Positions 1 through 12,428 are shown, counted from the first letter of the stretch. The stretch: DNA of 64,000 nt from Metarhizium brunneum (GCF_013426205.1 NC_089424.1:1798001-1862000); one strand, 5' to 3'. Notes: generated by a model not told the origin, from the letters alone. A program made the numbers and translations.

Positions 1-1516
1 GTCAAGGTCAATGTATTGGTACCTTGCTCGATATCCCACAGCCTGACTGTTCGGTCGCCGCTGCCAGATGCAATCGTCCGGCCGTCGCGTGCAAAATCGA
101 GTGAATAAATATCTTGCTCATGACCAGAGAAATGGTTGCGAATAGTTCGAGATTGAATGTCCCAAACCTAAATTTGCGTAGATTAGTCTCCCTTCCATCC
201 AAATAATATGAAGAGGAGAGCATTGGCTTCCTCGGACAGATGGGTGTTTGCGGGATGATCAACTTACTCGAATCAGCTTATCTTCAGCGCCGGTGGCCAG
301 GTAGCGGCCGTCAGGGCTGAAGCACACACTTCTGATATACAGATCGGCGGTCATATCTTGAGCATTGTGATCCTCCAGCACGCACACCTTCTCACCAGTT
401 TGGACGTCAAAGATCTGAGCAGATCTGTTGCAGCCGGTGGCCACATATTTACCATCATGGCTGAACCTTACACAGCACACCACACTCTCATGGGTGAGCG
501 AGTGGACAAGGTCCACGTCCAAGACTCGCTGGACAGCCGGGTTGAAGATGGCATACCAATCACTGCCCGTCTTTTTGTTGTGTGGCGCGACAGCGTCGAC
601 TTCGAGGTCACCCAATGCATTGCCAACAGGAGGAGCTCGAGGACCGCCCATGCGAGCGTGATCGGGCGTTGGATGGCTAACCTGAGGTGATTGTGCATTG
701 CCTGGATACGGGACAGGAGTATTGATTTGGGGGGTGGCAGGCCCAACGGCATTAGGTGGCCGGCCAACTCCGCGTCGTCCTGGCCCTGGTGAAGCGGTGC
801 TCTGAGGCGGTTGAGGGCCCATTCCGTTGGAGACGGGTCCCTGAGGATAGCCTTGCTGGTAGGGTGGCTGTTGCGCATTAGGATGCGGCGGAGGAACAGG
901 AAGTCCAGGAGGTCCTTGGCCCATTTGATGCTGAGGTCCCATCTGCTGCTCTTGCGGAGGAGCATGCGGTTGCTGCTGTGGAGGTGCCAGTCCAGCTTGG
1001 TTCCCGCCAGCCATTATGCCACTGAAAAGGCCGTTTCCGGGAGCAATTGACGGGGGTTGCTGAGAAGGGCCGGGATGCTGAGGAGGACCGGGCATGCCAG
1101 GCTGAGGGCCACCCTTGCGCGCGTTTTCAAGTTGATGACGAAGCATGCTGATTTCTTCCTCATATCTAGAGGGCAAAAGTTTAGAACATGGCGTAAATAC
1201 AAAGAGGGGAGCAAGCGTACTTTTGCTTGAGGGTCATATGTGTCTGCTCCATTGCATACACCTTTTCCCTGACCAGCTGCATCTCGCTGACTTGGGCGGA
1301 AACTGTTGGTGCGTGCCACCGGGTCAGTCAACCATCATCTGAAATTGCGTCGCAAACAAGACTAGAGTGAAATGTTGACATACTCTGGTGCTCAAAACCT
1401 TCGGTCTGGCGAAGCTGGGTTTCAAATTCGGCCCTGATTTGGTCGAGGAGTTCGTTGAGGCGCGCCGAGTTGCCAGGGGGAACAGCCCCCATACCCCGAT
1501 GAGAGTACATAGACAT
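1..1516 (-). CDS. rcoA: Transcriptional corepressor RcoA/TUP1, N-terminal part (partial)
   Basis: This is the WD40 subunit of the Tup1-Cyc8 (RcoA-SsnF) global corepressor, which acts in the nucleus and is recruited by DNA-binding proteins. Exons read on the minus strand are 1516-1384, 1302-1221, 1165-268 and 167 to the left edge, with phases that join cleanly (426 complete codons in the window). The N-terminus [10 protein letters not shown], then [15 protein letters not shown], is the Tup_N tetramerisation helix. A long Pro/Gln/Gly-rich linker follows, and then the start of the propeller ([34 protein letters not shown], and a third repeat running off the edge). I chose the ATG at 1516 because it matches the family start; an in-frame ATG lies upstream at 1558. 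The C-terminal WD repeats are outside the window. Identity is very secure from the Tup_N plus WD40 architecture. Confidence 0.95.
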
Positions 1517-2940
1517 GTTCAGCGCTTCGGTCAGCGAACGGTGATGTCGCGATGCCACCGGGGATCTATATTGTATATATGCGCTATGTGCTGAAAGGCG
1601 TGGCGTTGTCGAGGTTGCAGTGCGATTGTGGCCAGCGGTGCGCTCAATTTTCGAATTCAGCAGTCGGAACGATGAGGCTGGCGCGCCAACAACGCCGAGA
1701 ACTGGCAGTGGGGCTCACTGGATGGGTGCACGGGTGGTGGTCAACAAGCGGCCGACTGCGGAATGAAACTGCGCGGGAGGCAGGATGTATGTCCCGTGAT
1801 GCCAGTCGTGTTGTCGCGGCGATGGACGATGAGCGATGGGTGATGGCGACGAGGAGGAAGCAGAGTTAAGATGTTTGTCGGCGGTGGAGACAGTGGCAAG
1901 TGGGAAGGGGGGAAGGGGGGGAAAAGGTGAAGAGGAAAGGTCGACTAATGGAGGAAGCAAAGCGCCGCCGGGGATGATGGGATTAGTGGAGAGTTGGAAG
2001 CGAGACTAACAGCTGGTGCTGTTTCTGTGGGCTGCAAGGCCAGCGGGCGGCGGGCCACTTGCATGGGGCGTGGTCTGTGGCGCATGGGGCGCTGAGACCC
2101 AGACGCGGCCGGGTGGTGGGCGCATGGGTTGAGAGGACACCAGGGCATGGACTGGACGTGTATGCAGCAGGGGCCGGTGATGCGTCTGGTGCTTTAGCGC
2201 GTGCGTCTTAACTTGGAAGCACCAGCCTGACATGTGTTGATATGCGCTTGAGCCGGGCAGGAGTATGAGACTGCTTTACTTGTGTGCTATGCTTGCAATG
2301 TTGCTCCTAAGCACTGGAGTCCAAGCCGGCTGATATGGTCTGGGGGCAGAATTGGAAAGGACATGGGCAATGCTTTGAAATGTCAGAATAGTTTAACAGG
2401 GGCGTGTGGTGGAAATACATGGCGCATCCAATGTTGAGTTGCCTCTGGACGTCATGTAGTATGTCAAGTACCTACCTACGGAGTTACTACCTAGGTCAAA
2501 TAGTAATAGGCAACAGACATACATGTAGCGGCGGCCTGGGGGCTGGGGCCTGGGGCCTTTGCTCCATGTTCGTGAGCCCGTCAATCGGACAGGGTAGCCA
2601 ATATAATAATTGATCGCACATGTATCGCTGCAGCCTGGGTGTGTGGACATCCGAACATCTGAATCTAATTGAGGCGGCCCTCGAGGATCCTTCAGTCAAT
2701 CCTTTGCCTACCAGGGCAGAGGGCCACAAGGCATTGAACAAGCATCCATGTCTTGGACATTGAAGGTTGAAGAGAACAACCCCAGGGGGGGCGTGGCTGC
2801 CAAAATTTTAGCATGCAAAACGCCTCCCCGCTGAGCCTCCGGTGACATGAATTTGTTGTTCGGTGTCTGGTGGCGCCGTCGATTCAAGGTTTCAATGTCA
2901 TGTTGGGGGTGGCTCAAGTCCCGCTGCTAGTCGGCAGTAG

Positions 2941-2995
2941 TACTCCGTACTACGTTTTGCACAGGCTGCGGGCTTTGCGGCGAGCCTACGGAGTA
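2941..2995. repeat. Pair of inverted 9-mers TACTCCGTA / TACGGAGTA
   Basis: TACTCCGTA at 2941-2949 and its reverse complement at 2987-2995 face each other across 37 bp. They belong to a 9-mer family that recurs at least 17 times in this window, always outside the coding exons I could define. Confidence 0.8.
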
Positions 2996-5900
2996 GTAGT
3001 GTCTGGTACAATATATTGTACAAATGGGGGCGAGAAAATCGGATTCCTTGGCTGCAGCTGGCATCAGGCTCAAGTAGGTAGGCTGGCAACCAGACGCACC
3101 CAAGCTTATCGAAAGAAGGGAGCACGGATGCTCGAAGCATGTCTTGTACCGAGTACTATACCAATTTTTCTGAGAATGACACGAATTAAGACGAGGCATG
3201 TTAGCAAAAGGCACGAGTCAAGTTGCGTACAGTAGCGCTTAATGGATTTCTACTAACCGCCACAGGATCCCAAGCACAGAATAACCAGTTGTCTACTCCG
3301 CGGTGAAAGTACCACCAGACCAGTTCGAAACCGCGAGCTCCATCTGCTGTTGCAGATTCAGCTGGCTGTGCCGAGTGAATGAATGGCTGGTTGGTATGGT
3401 ATGCATATATGCATGTATGCGCTTCCTCACTTCACCCCCGTGTTTGCCATGCTTGGATGTCGTAGAGTTGAACATGCAATACGTATTAACTATTGGTGGT
3501 TCAAAAATGTTTCTCGCTGCTCATTTCCTTTGTTGTGCGTCGTTCTCGTTGGCTCGGCGCTTGCTGACATCAATGTGCCCTGTGCGCCCTGGTTCAATGT
3601 TCAGTGTTCCGTCTTATCCCTGCTCTCTTGGCCCGCCCCAGTCATCCTAGTCCCGCACGCCGCTGGCTGCACGCCGCACGCACGCAAGCTGCACGGCCAA
3701 GAGGTCTGGCGGGTCTGGTCTGTTGGTCTGATTCTGGCTGCAATTCTGATGTGCTCGGAACAATTGAGCCATCACTCGAGTTGGCTAACTTGTGCTCTGT
3801 AGGCGTCATGTGCCAGGTGAGCCGAAGACGATGCAGGCCCGGAGCAGTAGCTCCTTGTATCGTGTATTGTCTGCCACGCGCGGAAGAAGGGCTCTTCAAC
3901 TCTGTAATGTCTGATGTCTGGTGTCTGTTGTCGGGTGTCTGTTGTCTGGTACAATGTACTTACGCTGCAGGCAGAGGCCAAAACCGCCTGTGAGCCGGTC
4001 GCCGAGGTACTTAGGTACTTTAGGCAGGTGGCGCTGGGGTAGGCCATGGAACAACACCAGCCAGCATTGAATAAATTGATCACACTGTCCCCAAATTAGA
4101 ATCAAATGGTCAACTGGTGGTCTGGTGCTGGATCGGGGTGCTGGGTTAGGCCTGGCCCGACCCACCGCCATCCGCTTCTGCAACAACCAACACAAACGAG
4201 TCCTCTAACGTCGGTGCTGTTATGTTAGTACTTGCCTGACGGACTGAAGTTTGAGCGAGTGCTTTTAAGTTGCCCGACTGCCCGCGCACCAGGCAAGTAT
4301 CACACTGCAACATGTACGGAGTACATACACATACAATTGATGTACAGAGTGAAGGGGTGGGGCGTTGCTGGTCTGGTAGATGCAGCTGCATGTGGCAGTA
4401 TTACCTTCAAATGTCCGGTAGTTCAAAATGCCACGCTTACTAGACCAAGGTAAGTAGTTAGAATTAGTTAGAGACGGTGACTGGGCCAACACCTCGATTG
4501 ATGATCCCGGTGTGGATTTCCACTGAGCACGCTTGTATTCTTTCTTCGTTTTGTCCCTTGCCTTTTTTGCCTCCGTGTTGGCTATTTAGATAGGTACAAT
4601 TAGCTATCTACTTGATACTTGAAACACTCGGGGTACGGAAGATTCAGAGTGCCCCGATTATAGCAATACCTTACAGTCATTCATGAGACGTAGCCATTCA
4701 CATACACTCAGGAATGGCGCCAAGAGCACTCGTCTCGTCCTGTGGCACCACACATGCGAGATCGTCATGCCGCTGGTGGTGAGATGGATGCGCTCACACA
4801 CATTGTGTCCGGTGTGCTTTCTTCCTTTCGAAGCCGTCCTACGCTATACACACCCTGGTCAGGACCTTCAACATCACCTCGTGTGTCATCCACCCAAAGT
4901 CGTGGCTGACAAGTCTTGTCTCAGTCAGTCAGTCAGCGGCCACGGACTCCCAACTCACACACCCCGGACCCGTGAATCTGTCTGAAAAGCTGATCATCCC
5001 GTCGGTCCCGCCGTCCTGTCTCGTCTCACCGAGCTGGGCAGCACAGGAACGCTTCCCTACCGTAGCAGCTGCACCTACCAGACTGCATGAGCTGTCGGTG
5101 TGAGGATGAGGATGCGTGCACGGTGCTTTATTCTATGGCTGCTCCGGCTTGCCAAGGCGCCAGTTTCTGGCATCTCTCTGCCGAACCGGGTGCGATACGA
5201 CGGTTGTATGTATGGAGTAAGCGTGCATGGCATCGGATGAAGTGTCTAACGCTGCAGACGTTGTCAAACACTAGGATTATGTCACTCCCCATCTTGGTAG
5301 ACAACTGGTTTGTTCAGGCCATGGAGTTCTTCGGCATGATGCAGATCATGTAATCTGCTGCGACATTTGACTTGTGGCTCTCATCTTACGGCCTGCATCT
5401 ACATAGAGTTGTACGGATGTCCCACCGCGGCCGTGCATTCACGTCGCAAGTCGTGGAGTAAAGACGAACCCCTGGAAAGGCGGTATTGCGGCGTTGGTGT
5501 GTTCTGGTTGTTTCAGTCTTCAGGTTGCACGTGGACAACTTACCCTATCGAACTGACGTGGCCCAGGTGCTTCGTTTGGTAGATCCCCTGACCGCGATGT
5601 CTACAAGACCGGGTTTCAAGATTCCGGGTTGTTTCCCAGGGGCGGCATGGGTAATCGACCAATGTTTCCTGTATGAGCACACCGAGGCATCGGATATTGA
5701 CAGAGCCAAGACCGGCCACGAAAAGCTCGGTGCGAGTGATGATTTGTACGGCTAAACAGCATTACATGAAACGTCATGTCTGGCAAGTGTGTCTGTTCCC
5801 CACCCGTTCAAGTGTTACCCTGATCCAGGTGTCGTCAAGGGATGTAACAGAAACGAGCTGCTCGGCGACAATGGCAATCTCCGACATAATCACCCAAAGT

Positions 5901-6974
5901 TTGCAGGCGCTATGTATGTACAATGTAATGGGTAAAAGGGGCGTATTTGCAGATAAGATAGGGGACAGTGCTGTAAAGGCTGGGCGGTAGACACCGATTG
6001 ATAGCTGGCAACGTTCAAAACGAGCAGTCTAGCGGCTCCCTCGCCTAGCTGCCTGGCAGACTAGGCATCAAATTGTTTATCAATCAGCACCAACGTTATC
6101 ATCACCAGGCCTCATTGCGACCCCTTCTCAGGGAAGTCCCTGCCGAAAGCGGGGCCCATCGCATGGCACGATAACTACACGCCACTAACCCTACCTACTT
6201 AAGTACTTTCAATGTTCGCGTTACCCGGGGAAGAGGAGCGCACAATGCTCATAGAGTCTGGTGCCAGTGACCATGCATGGAGACTACTACACCTCACCCG
6301 TGTATGCTCAAGTACTAGGCATATAACAATGTCTGATTGTAGATGCAGTAGATTAAGCTTACGTTTAATAATGATGATACTACTTGGTGAGCCTCAGCAT
6401 AACGCTGTGATTTGGTGCATTCAGCTAACAGTGTCCATGAAATTGCATCATTGATGTAAATCTAACTACTAGCGTGACCTACCTACATGCTAGTATTAGG
6501 TACTTGTACTTTACGTATCGGACCTGGAGCGCTCCGATGTCCTCATCATGCCACTCTCTCAAGCCGGAACTCTGCCTGCCCGAAGCGCTTCAGGGCCCAT
6601 CAACCCAGGGCGACCAATCGAGCACGCCAAGTAACTTACGCACTATGCGGGTTGTTTGACTACATACTGTACTTAACTATGTACTCCAGCAATTGACCAG
6701 AACTGCTGCAAGTGATGATGGCAGAGCCAGGGGCCCACGGTCTATTGTGAACCCTACAAGTGATCGGTACGGTTCTTGCAGACCTCTGGCATGATTTCAC
6801 TTCTTTTTCACCGTATCGATATGGCGATTGCGTCTAATGCCATGGTTTGATATCTGGTGGGATGCCTTTGAGGCAGCCATACATATTGTTTTATTAAAAG
6901 GCGATTAGACCTAGAGCGACAGCGAGCCGGCTCATTGGATACTAAAATAATTCAACTAAGTACCTACATCTAAG

Positions 6975-7008
6975 TACGGAGTACCTACGTTAAGTACCTA
7001 CCTAGGTA
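6975..7008. repeat. TACGGAGTA 9-mer beside a TACCTAGGTA palindrome
   Basis: TACGGAGTA at 6975-6983 is followed by several TACCTA/TAAGTA steps and a perfect 10-bp palindrome TACCTAGGTA at 6999-7008. It lies about 420 bp upstream of the erg3 start. Further TACCTAGGTA copies are at 36023-36032 and 45247-45256. Confidence 0.75.
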
Positions 7009-7429
7009 GTTATGTAAAGAAAGGTATTGACTGGACCGTCCCCTGACAGCAACGTCTCGTCGGCACTGTGCCAGGCCCCGTTTTTTCGCATCGGTGTCTA
7101 AACTCCGAGGAAGCGCTTTTTTCTTTGGGCCAACTGGTCGGGGAATTGGCCCACCTGAAGGGCTGGCAGCATTTGTACTTCTGCAATAAAAGTTCCAGGT
7201 GTCGCCCCCGTTGGCGGTGCACTGTCGATTCAAGGTCAACACCACACACACCACACATGCATACTTCGTTCATGTGCATTCTGTGTGACCACGACTAACG
7301 TCCTCGTGCTGTCAACACTAACAGCTCGGCTTGAAGATACCACTGCACGGAGACCAGATATCCTCTTTGCAAACCCCTACATCAAATCAACCCACCCTAA
7401 GATCCAAACAACTTCAATCCGTCGCTGCC

Positions 7430-8574
7430 ATGGACATCGTGTTGGAACTCACGGATACCTTTATTGCCGACTACGCCTACGCGTATTTGTATCCATTTCG
7501 GCCGGACCTCTACGACTTTCCCCATGCGAATACTGCGAATTCTTCTACCCATACATTCTCGTCATGGACTTATAAGCCTGCCACCCAGTTCTTGCAAGTT
7601 CAGCCGTCTCGGGCTGCATACATGAGCTCCTTGACTCGCGATAACCCCTATCGTCAACTAGCTACACTCTTCTTTATTACATGGTACGACTTGCATCTCA
7701 TTCTCTGGGCCTTCTTCCTGCAAGCATGCTCTTGAATTATGCGCTCTTGTCCACAAGCTAACGTGATGTTCCGTGTCGCAGGTTTTTCGGCATTCTGGTG
7801 TACTTCGTATTTGCCACCCTATCTTACTATTTGATCTTCGACAAGCGTACTCTGAACCATCCGAAATTTATAAAAAATCAAATTTGGCTCGAGATCAAAC
7901 AGGCCAACAAGTCGATGCCGTTTATGGCTGTCTGCACTGCACCCCTATTCTTGCTCGAGGTCCGAGGCTTCGGCAATCTTTATGACACGACGGAGGAGGG
8001 GCCTGGAATGTGGTACAACATCCTACAGTTTCCCCTATTCTTGCTCTTTACCGACTTTTGCATTTATTGGATCCATCGGTATCTTCACCATCCGTTAATT
8101 TACAAGCATCTGCACAAGCCTCACCACAAGTGGATTATGCCTACGCCGTATGCTAGTCATGCTTTCCACCCTCTGGACGGATTTGCCCAATCGCTCCCAT
8201 ACCACATCTTTCCATTCATTTTCCCCCTCCAGAAAGTCGCTTATGTTTTCCTTTTTGTCTTCGTCAACTTTTGGTCTATTCTCATTCACGATGGCGAATA
8301 TCTCACCAACAACCCTATCGTTAACGGTGCCGCCTGCCACTCTCTACATCACTCTCGCTTCGAGGTCAACTATGGACAGTTCTTTACTGCCTTTGACCGT
8401 CTTGGTGGTACCTACCGCATGCCCGAAGCTTGGATGTTTGAAAAGGAGAGGAAGATGTCAGAGAAGCAGTGGAAGAAAGAGTCCAAGACTGTAGATGAAT
8501 TTGTCAAGGAAATTGAGGGCGACGACGAGCGTACATACGGCCCCGCCGAAGAGGAAGCCAAGAAGACCAAATGA
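7430..8574 (+). CDS. erg3: Delta(7)-sterol C-5(6) desaturase (ERG3)
   Basis: This ER membrane di-iron enzyme introduces the C5-C6 double bond late in ergosterol synthesis. Exons are 7430-7683 and 7782-8574, giving 348 aa. The 98-nt intron has a GTACGA donor, a CTAAC branch point and a TCGCAG acceptor, and splits the Trp codon of TW-FFGILVY. The fatty-acid-hydroxylase histidine clusters are all present: HRYLHH, HLHKPHH and HSLHH. Several hydrophobic segments flank them (FFGILVYFVFATLSYYLIF, VAYVFLFVFVNFW). The C-terminus is acidic and Lys-rich (EEEAKKTK), plausibly a cytosolic ER-retention tail. The start sits in a good context (GCCATGG). Its length is typical of fungal Erg3. Filamentous fungi often carry two or three paralogues; which one this is cannot be told from the window. 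Confidence 0.96.
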
Positions 8575-9279
8575 AGACCAAAGGTCATGACTTTTGGTTC
8601 ATGCATTCCGCGGCTACCTCTCTTATTCCGCTGTTGATCTCCACATACAGTCTCTCCGTACTGCTGCAAATCTAGCCACGAGGGTGGTACAACAAAGGAA
8701 TGAAAATGACAGAGAAAGACACAAGGGGAACAGTTCGAACTGTACATATTTTGTATTCACAAGCATAGATATCGACCAACCATGGTGTTAATGCGGAGGC
8801 TTGCGGCGGCGTTTGAAACAAGGTTTCTGGATTTTCTTTGAATGACAATGTATATTCCTATAGCTCAAGATGAACAAACTCAGCGGCAAATGCCCTCATA
8901 ATAATCCTAATATGCATACCTTAACTCCCTGCGTACCCGTCCCAAATACTCGAATAACTAAGGAAATCGTTCTGTACAAAGATAGAATTGATTGGAAAGA
9001 CAAGAAACAAAGCATGAGGCTTTCTGAGACTGAAGTGGAGGAATACATGTATGACTAGGAAGCCAGGAAAAGGAGAAGTCAAAAAGAGCGGAAACAGCCG
9101 TGCAGAGAGACAAGACGAGGGGCAAGGAGAGCGAAGGGGCGAGAGAAGCTCAGAGCGGCACATGGACAGCCTTTATTAAAAAAATATTTAGCCTCGATTG
9201 GCCTGGAATTTCTCATCACGTAGACGAGCACTGAGAAGAAGTCGACTTCGATTGACTTGTTGGAGCCGACCACGGATGA
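8575..9279. other. Convergent 3' flanks of erg3 and the DUF2015 gene
   Basis: About 700 bp between two converging stop codons. Short open frames on both strands show no domain. It should hold both 3' untranslated regions; I see nothing else to support. Confidence 0.6.
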
Positions 9280-9666
9280 TCAGGAAAAGCTGACAAACTT
9301 GGGATCTCTAGGTCGTCCGTCGGGACCAATGCCGTTTGCTTTGAACCGGTTCTCTATGTAGGCCTTTCGAGCTTGGTCAAACGTCATCCTCCTCTTCTTC
9401 ATCAGTTTCAGAATTTCGGCCTTGCTTGCATCGTCAAGCCCGGCACGACCATCTCCTGATTCTAGGTTGCCAGTGAGATCAAAGTTACTGCTTGAAAGGC
9501 CGGCTTCAATATCGCCTGCAAAGGTGCCAGGCAGCCGGGAGTAGATGTAGTCTGCGCCAGGCAGACGGATTTCGGGGACCAAATGCCGCCAATGCGATCG
9601 TGTAAGGAAAAGCGCAGTGGCTACCACAAGGGAGAGGATAGAGACACTGAAAAGAATGTATAGCAT
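9280..9666 (-). CDS. Small single-pass membrane protein, DUF2015 family
   Basis: A 128-aa protein of the fungal DUF2015 family, recognised from its pattern; no function is established that I know of. Residues 1-20 (MLYILFSVSILSLVVATALF) form one membrane segment or signal anchor. It is followed by RLPGTFAGDIEAGLSSSNFDL, an acidic Gly-rich patch, and a basic helix with the closing block ANGIGPDGRPRDPKFVSFS, which is the family hallmark. I chose the ATG at 9666 because it gives the usual family length. The frame stays open to an ATG at 9777 (MLRVVRNAAASS...), which would add 37 residues and could be either a mitochondrial-type presequence or untranslated leader. The gene has no intron and is divergent from eL28. 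Confidence 0.75.
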   Translation of the reverse strand: MLYILFSVSILSLVVATALFLTRSHWRHLVPEIRLPGADYIYSRLPGTFAGDIEAGLSSSNFDLTGNLESGDGRAGLDDASKAEILKLMKKRRMTFDQARKAYIENRFKANGIGPDGRPRDPKFVSFS

Positions 9667-10310
9667 GGTGCGGGCACCGGCAACTAATGCGCCGACAATT
9701 TCTAATTTTAGGGATATTGCGAGTGATGTCGAAACGACGATGCTGCTGGCTGCGGCGTTGCGGACGACTCGGAGCAAGCAAAACGACCTGATGGGGGCAA
9801 AGGCGTTGTCTTGACTGCACGGCTCTTCTTAAGCGTGGTAGGGATGTGGTGATCTTGCCATGACAGGCGCATATACGCCGCCTTGTGATGTTTCTCAAGG
9901 CGAGGACGCACTGGCAGTCTATTCGGAAGAGGCACACGTATGTGTCGACGTTTACCGTGGCGGATGGTCGTCGGAGTTTTGCCCAAGTGGGCGGACTCGG
10001 ACTGGGCACCTGACGAAAATCCGGCTGGCTGGCTCAGTTTCTTCTTCGTTTGCACCTCTCAGTGCTTCATACAAATCCGGCTTCAGCTCATCTCCACCTG
10101 AAAGCTCTCACATCATGGCCAAGGCTGTGCTATGTGCTACCAGCCACAACTCCGCCACATACAAAAGCGGGACACATTCAACACACTAAACCGTACTGCG
10201 GCAGTTAAGCGAGCCCACACATTAAGAATACCTCACCAATTTCGAGGCAAGCAGAGACTGAGAGTTGTGAGATACCCTGTTACGTCGTCGCAAACCACCG
10301 AACCGTCATA
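9667..10310. promoter_or_regulatory. Divergent promoter region between DUF2015 gene and eL28 gene
   Basis: About 640 bp shared by two divergent starts. Overlapping open frames on both strands have no recognisable domain. No specific factor site can be assigned with confidence. Confidence 0.5.
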
Positions 10311-11105
10311 ATGGCTACCCTTCCGCTTTCCAACATGTCCTCGGACCTGGTCTGGGAGATTGCTCGTGAGTCTTGCCAATACATTTCACTTGAAAGCCGT
10401 GGAAGCATCAGACGTGGTTAACATTTTGGGTTTTCTAGGCAACAACAACTGCTTCCTGTCCAAGAGCAACCGCAATGGCGGCGTCCAGTTTTCCCACGAC
10501 CCCTTGAACCTTACCAACAAGAACAGCCGAAAGGTATACATCTGATGGCGGATGCTGAGACGAGGAGGGTGCTTCGTTTTGAAGTCTGACAGCTAACATG
10601 TTTGGGAGTAGCACGCTGGTTTCGTCAACGACAAGGTACATTCCACTCGCAATTCAAATTACGGCATATGACATGCAGTAAGAGGTCCTTGAGTTGGGGC
10701 GAATACTAATATCGGGCGTTGGTAGGCTGTTGGTATCATCCCCAACGAGAAGGGCGGCGTTACTGTCATCAGCAAGAAGACCACTGATGCCACCAAGCCC
10801 GCCAAGGCCTTCATCAAGACCACCCACGGCGCCAACAAGTCCAGCCGAAAGTGAGTTTTCAACCCAATCAACTGACGGAATGCGTCGGAGCGCTCTTTCT
10901 AGAACCGTGGGAACTTACTGAGTATCAAAACAGGACTTACAAGGCCGTTGCCAACCTGACTGCCAAGTCTGGCTACCGCAGCGATCTCCGCTCTGCCGCC
11001 GTTGAGCGTGTTTCCGCCATCCGCCGAGCTCAGCGCCCCGTCAAGCCCGAGCCTGAGCCCAAGCTCCGAGGAAACAAGGCTAAGAAGGCTGAGGAGTCAT
11101 CTTAG
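10311..11105 (+). CDS. rpl28: 60S ribosomal protein eL28
   Basis: This is a structural component of the large ribosomal subunit (Ribosomal_L28e family; present in filamentous fungi, absent from budding yeast, where the name RPL28 means uL15). The five exons are 10311-10365, 10439-10533, 10612-10635, 10726-10850 and 10934-11105, totalling 471 nt and 156 aa. The protein reads MSSDLVWEIARNNNCFLSK, then NGGVQFSHDPLNLTNKNSRK, HAGFVNDK, AVGIIPNEKGG and a basic C-terminus with Lys/Pro/Glu repeats. Exon 3 is only 24 nt and codes for HAGFVNDK. Branch points such as GCTAAC and ACTAAT precede the acceptors. High intron density at the 5' end is common for fungal ribosomal protein genes and often accompanies strong expression. 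The start is the first ATG (MATLPLSNM); MSSDL eight codons later is the family's usual N-terminus. Confidence 0.95.
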
Positions 11106-12428
11106 GTCTGGGAAGGAAGAAATCGTGATACAGTAACTGGCGTGAGGCTGTGGGAAACCTCATGGAGGTCTTGGTAGTTTCATGATACGTAGAATGGCAG
11201 AGAGATGTTCGTGCTCGGGGTGTAAAGAAGACATCTGACGGACTCCCTTTGTCAAACGGCCCGAAACAGGCGTTTTGAACTGGAAAACTAACATACTTGT
11301 CCATATATAGTGACCAACGCCCACCGAGGCTAGGGAAATGGAAAAGTTACATGTACTTTCAAACAAAAACGCACCTTGCTGTGTTGTTGCTACTAGTGGT
11401 GTGTAATACGACATACTGCTGGATTTACGCAAAGGCCGTGCGGATGACTGAGGCGCCAAACAATAGAAATTGGTGACGCGAGTTGAACATAGACCTGGCC
11501 GTTTAGAGCAGTAGCCCACGTGAAGCATGATTAGATATCAAGACCGCCCTCCTTTGGCTGTGGTCGTGAGGCTGACTTTATGTCAAAGACTCTTGCGGCA
11601 TGAGAAAATATAAATTGCTGAGCAGACGGCCCGTGACGTAAGTTGTCCTTGGCTTTAATGATTTGGTTTCACGGCTCTGGGCAAGTCGAGCAGCGACCAG
11701 CCATTGCTGGTATGACTTATGAATCATGGCTCCAAGTTACTAACTAGCTGACTAGCGAATATCAATGAATAATAAATAAGTAAATAAACATGGCTCAAGG
11801 ATACGGCTACGAAAGCCAGTCCGGAAAAGGACGCCAGGGGCTCGTCAGGATCCAGATAGGCAAGGCGCTAGGATAGCCCTGTGCTGGGTCATGCTCCCTT
11901 CACAAGCTATTAATACACTAAGCATCCAAGTCTGTGTGGCCGCTGGTCGGGTCATGGCGGCGGCTCGAGGAGACTCCCAACATTGAACGGACCAGGCTTG
12001 GGAGGCGGCACTGGCAGGCGGGCGGGTCCATGCTCGGAACGTAGTCTGGTCTGGTCGAGTCAATACTACGGAGCTGGTAGTACTAGCACTAGCAGTCCGG
12101 TAGTATTAGTGCATGTAGGCTGCAGGTGCTACGGCAGGTCAGACATTGATGTCTGGTGGTGTTTGGTCGCCACGCCAGCATTCCATCCCGGCTCGGCCGC
12201 TGTCTTATTAGTCCCGGGTTTCCCTTCGCAATTGTCCATCTCTACGTCGACTCCTCTCTCCAACAATTATCAAGCCGAGCTGGGGAACTGCAAGACCACC
12301 CGGCCCAAGTCTCTGGGTTACCTACTGTCTGCGCTGTTGGCATCGACAAACCGGTCTAACGGACGAATTGCGCACTCGCTGCCTCGCCATTGCGCTCTCC
12401 GTTGACGTCCTTCACCTCGCCCGCCACG
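11106..12428. other. Intergenic region upstream of the zinc transporter
   Basis: About 1.3 kb holding the eL28 3' flank and the transporter's promoter and leader. The C/T-rich stretch from about 12180 to the start resembles a transcribed 5' leader. No gene is supported. Confidence 0.55.

Larger units (their letters stand above)
1517..7429. other. Gene-poor 5.9-kb region between rcoA and erg3
   Basis: I find no convincing protein-coding gene here: the open frames are short, lack recognisable domains and do not join through splice signals. It must hold the rcoA promoter and leader on the left and the erg3 promoter on the right. Visible structure includes a G-rich tract at 1902-1921, TACGGAGTA-type 9-mers at 2941, 2987, 4315 and 6975, a TACCTAGGTA palindrome at 6999-7008, degenerate TGTCTG repeats at 3908-3950 and (TCAG)4 at 4921-4936. 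A non-coding RNA cannot be excluded. Confidence 0.6.
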
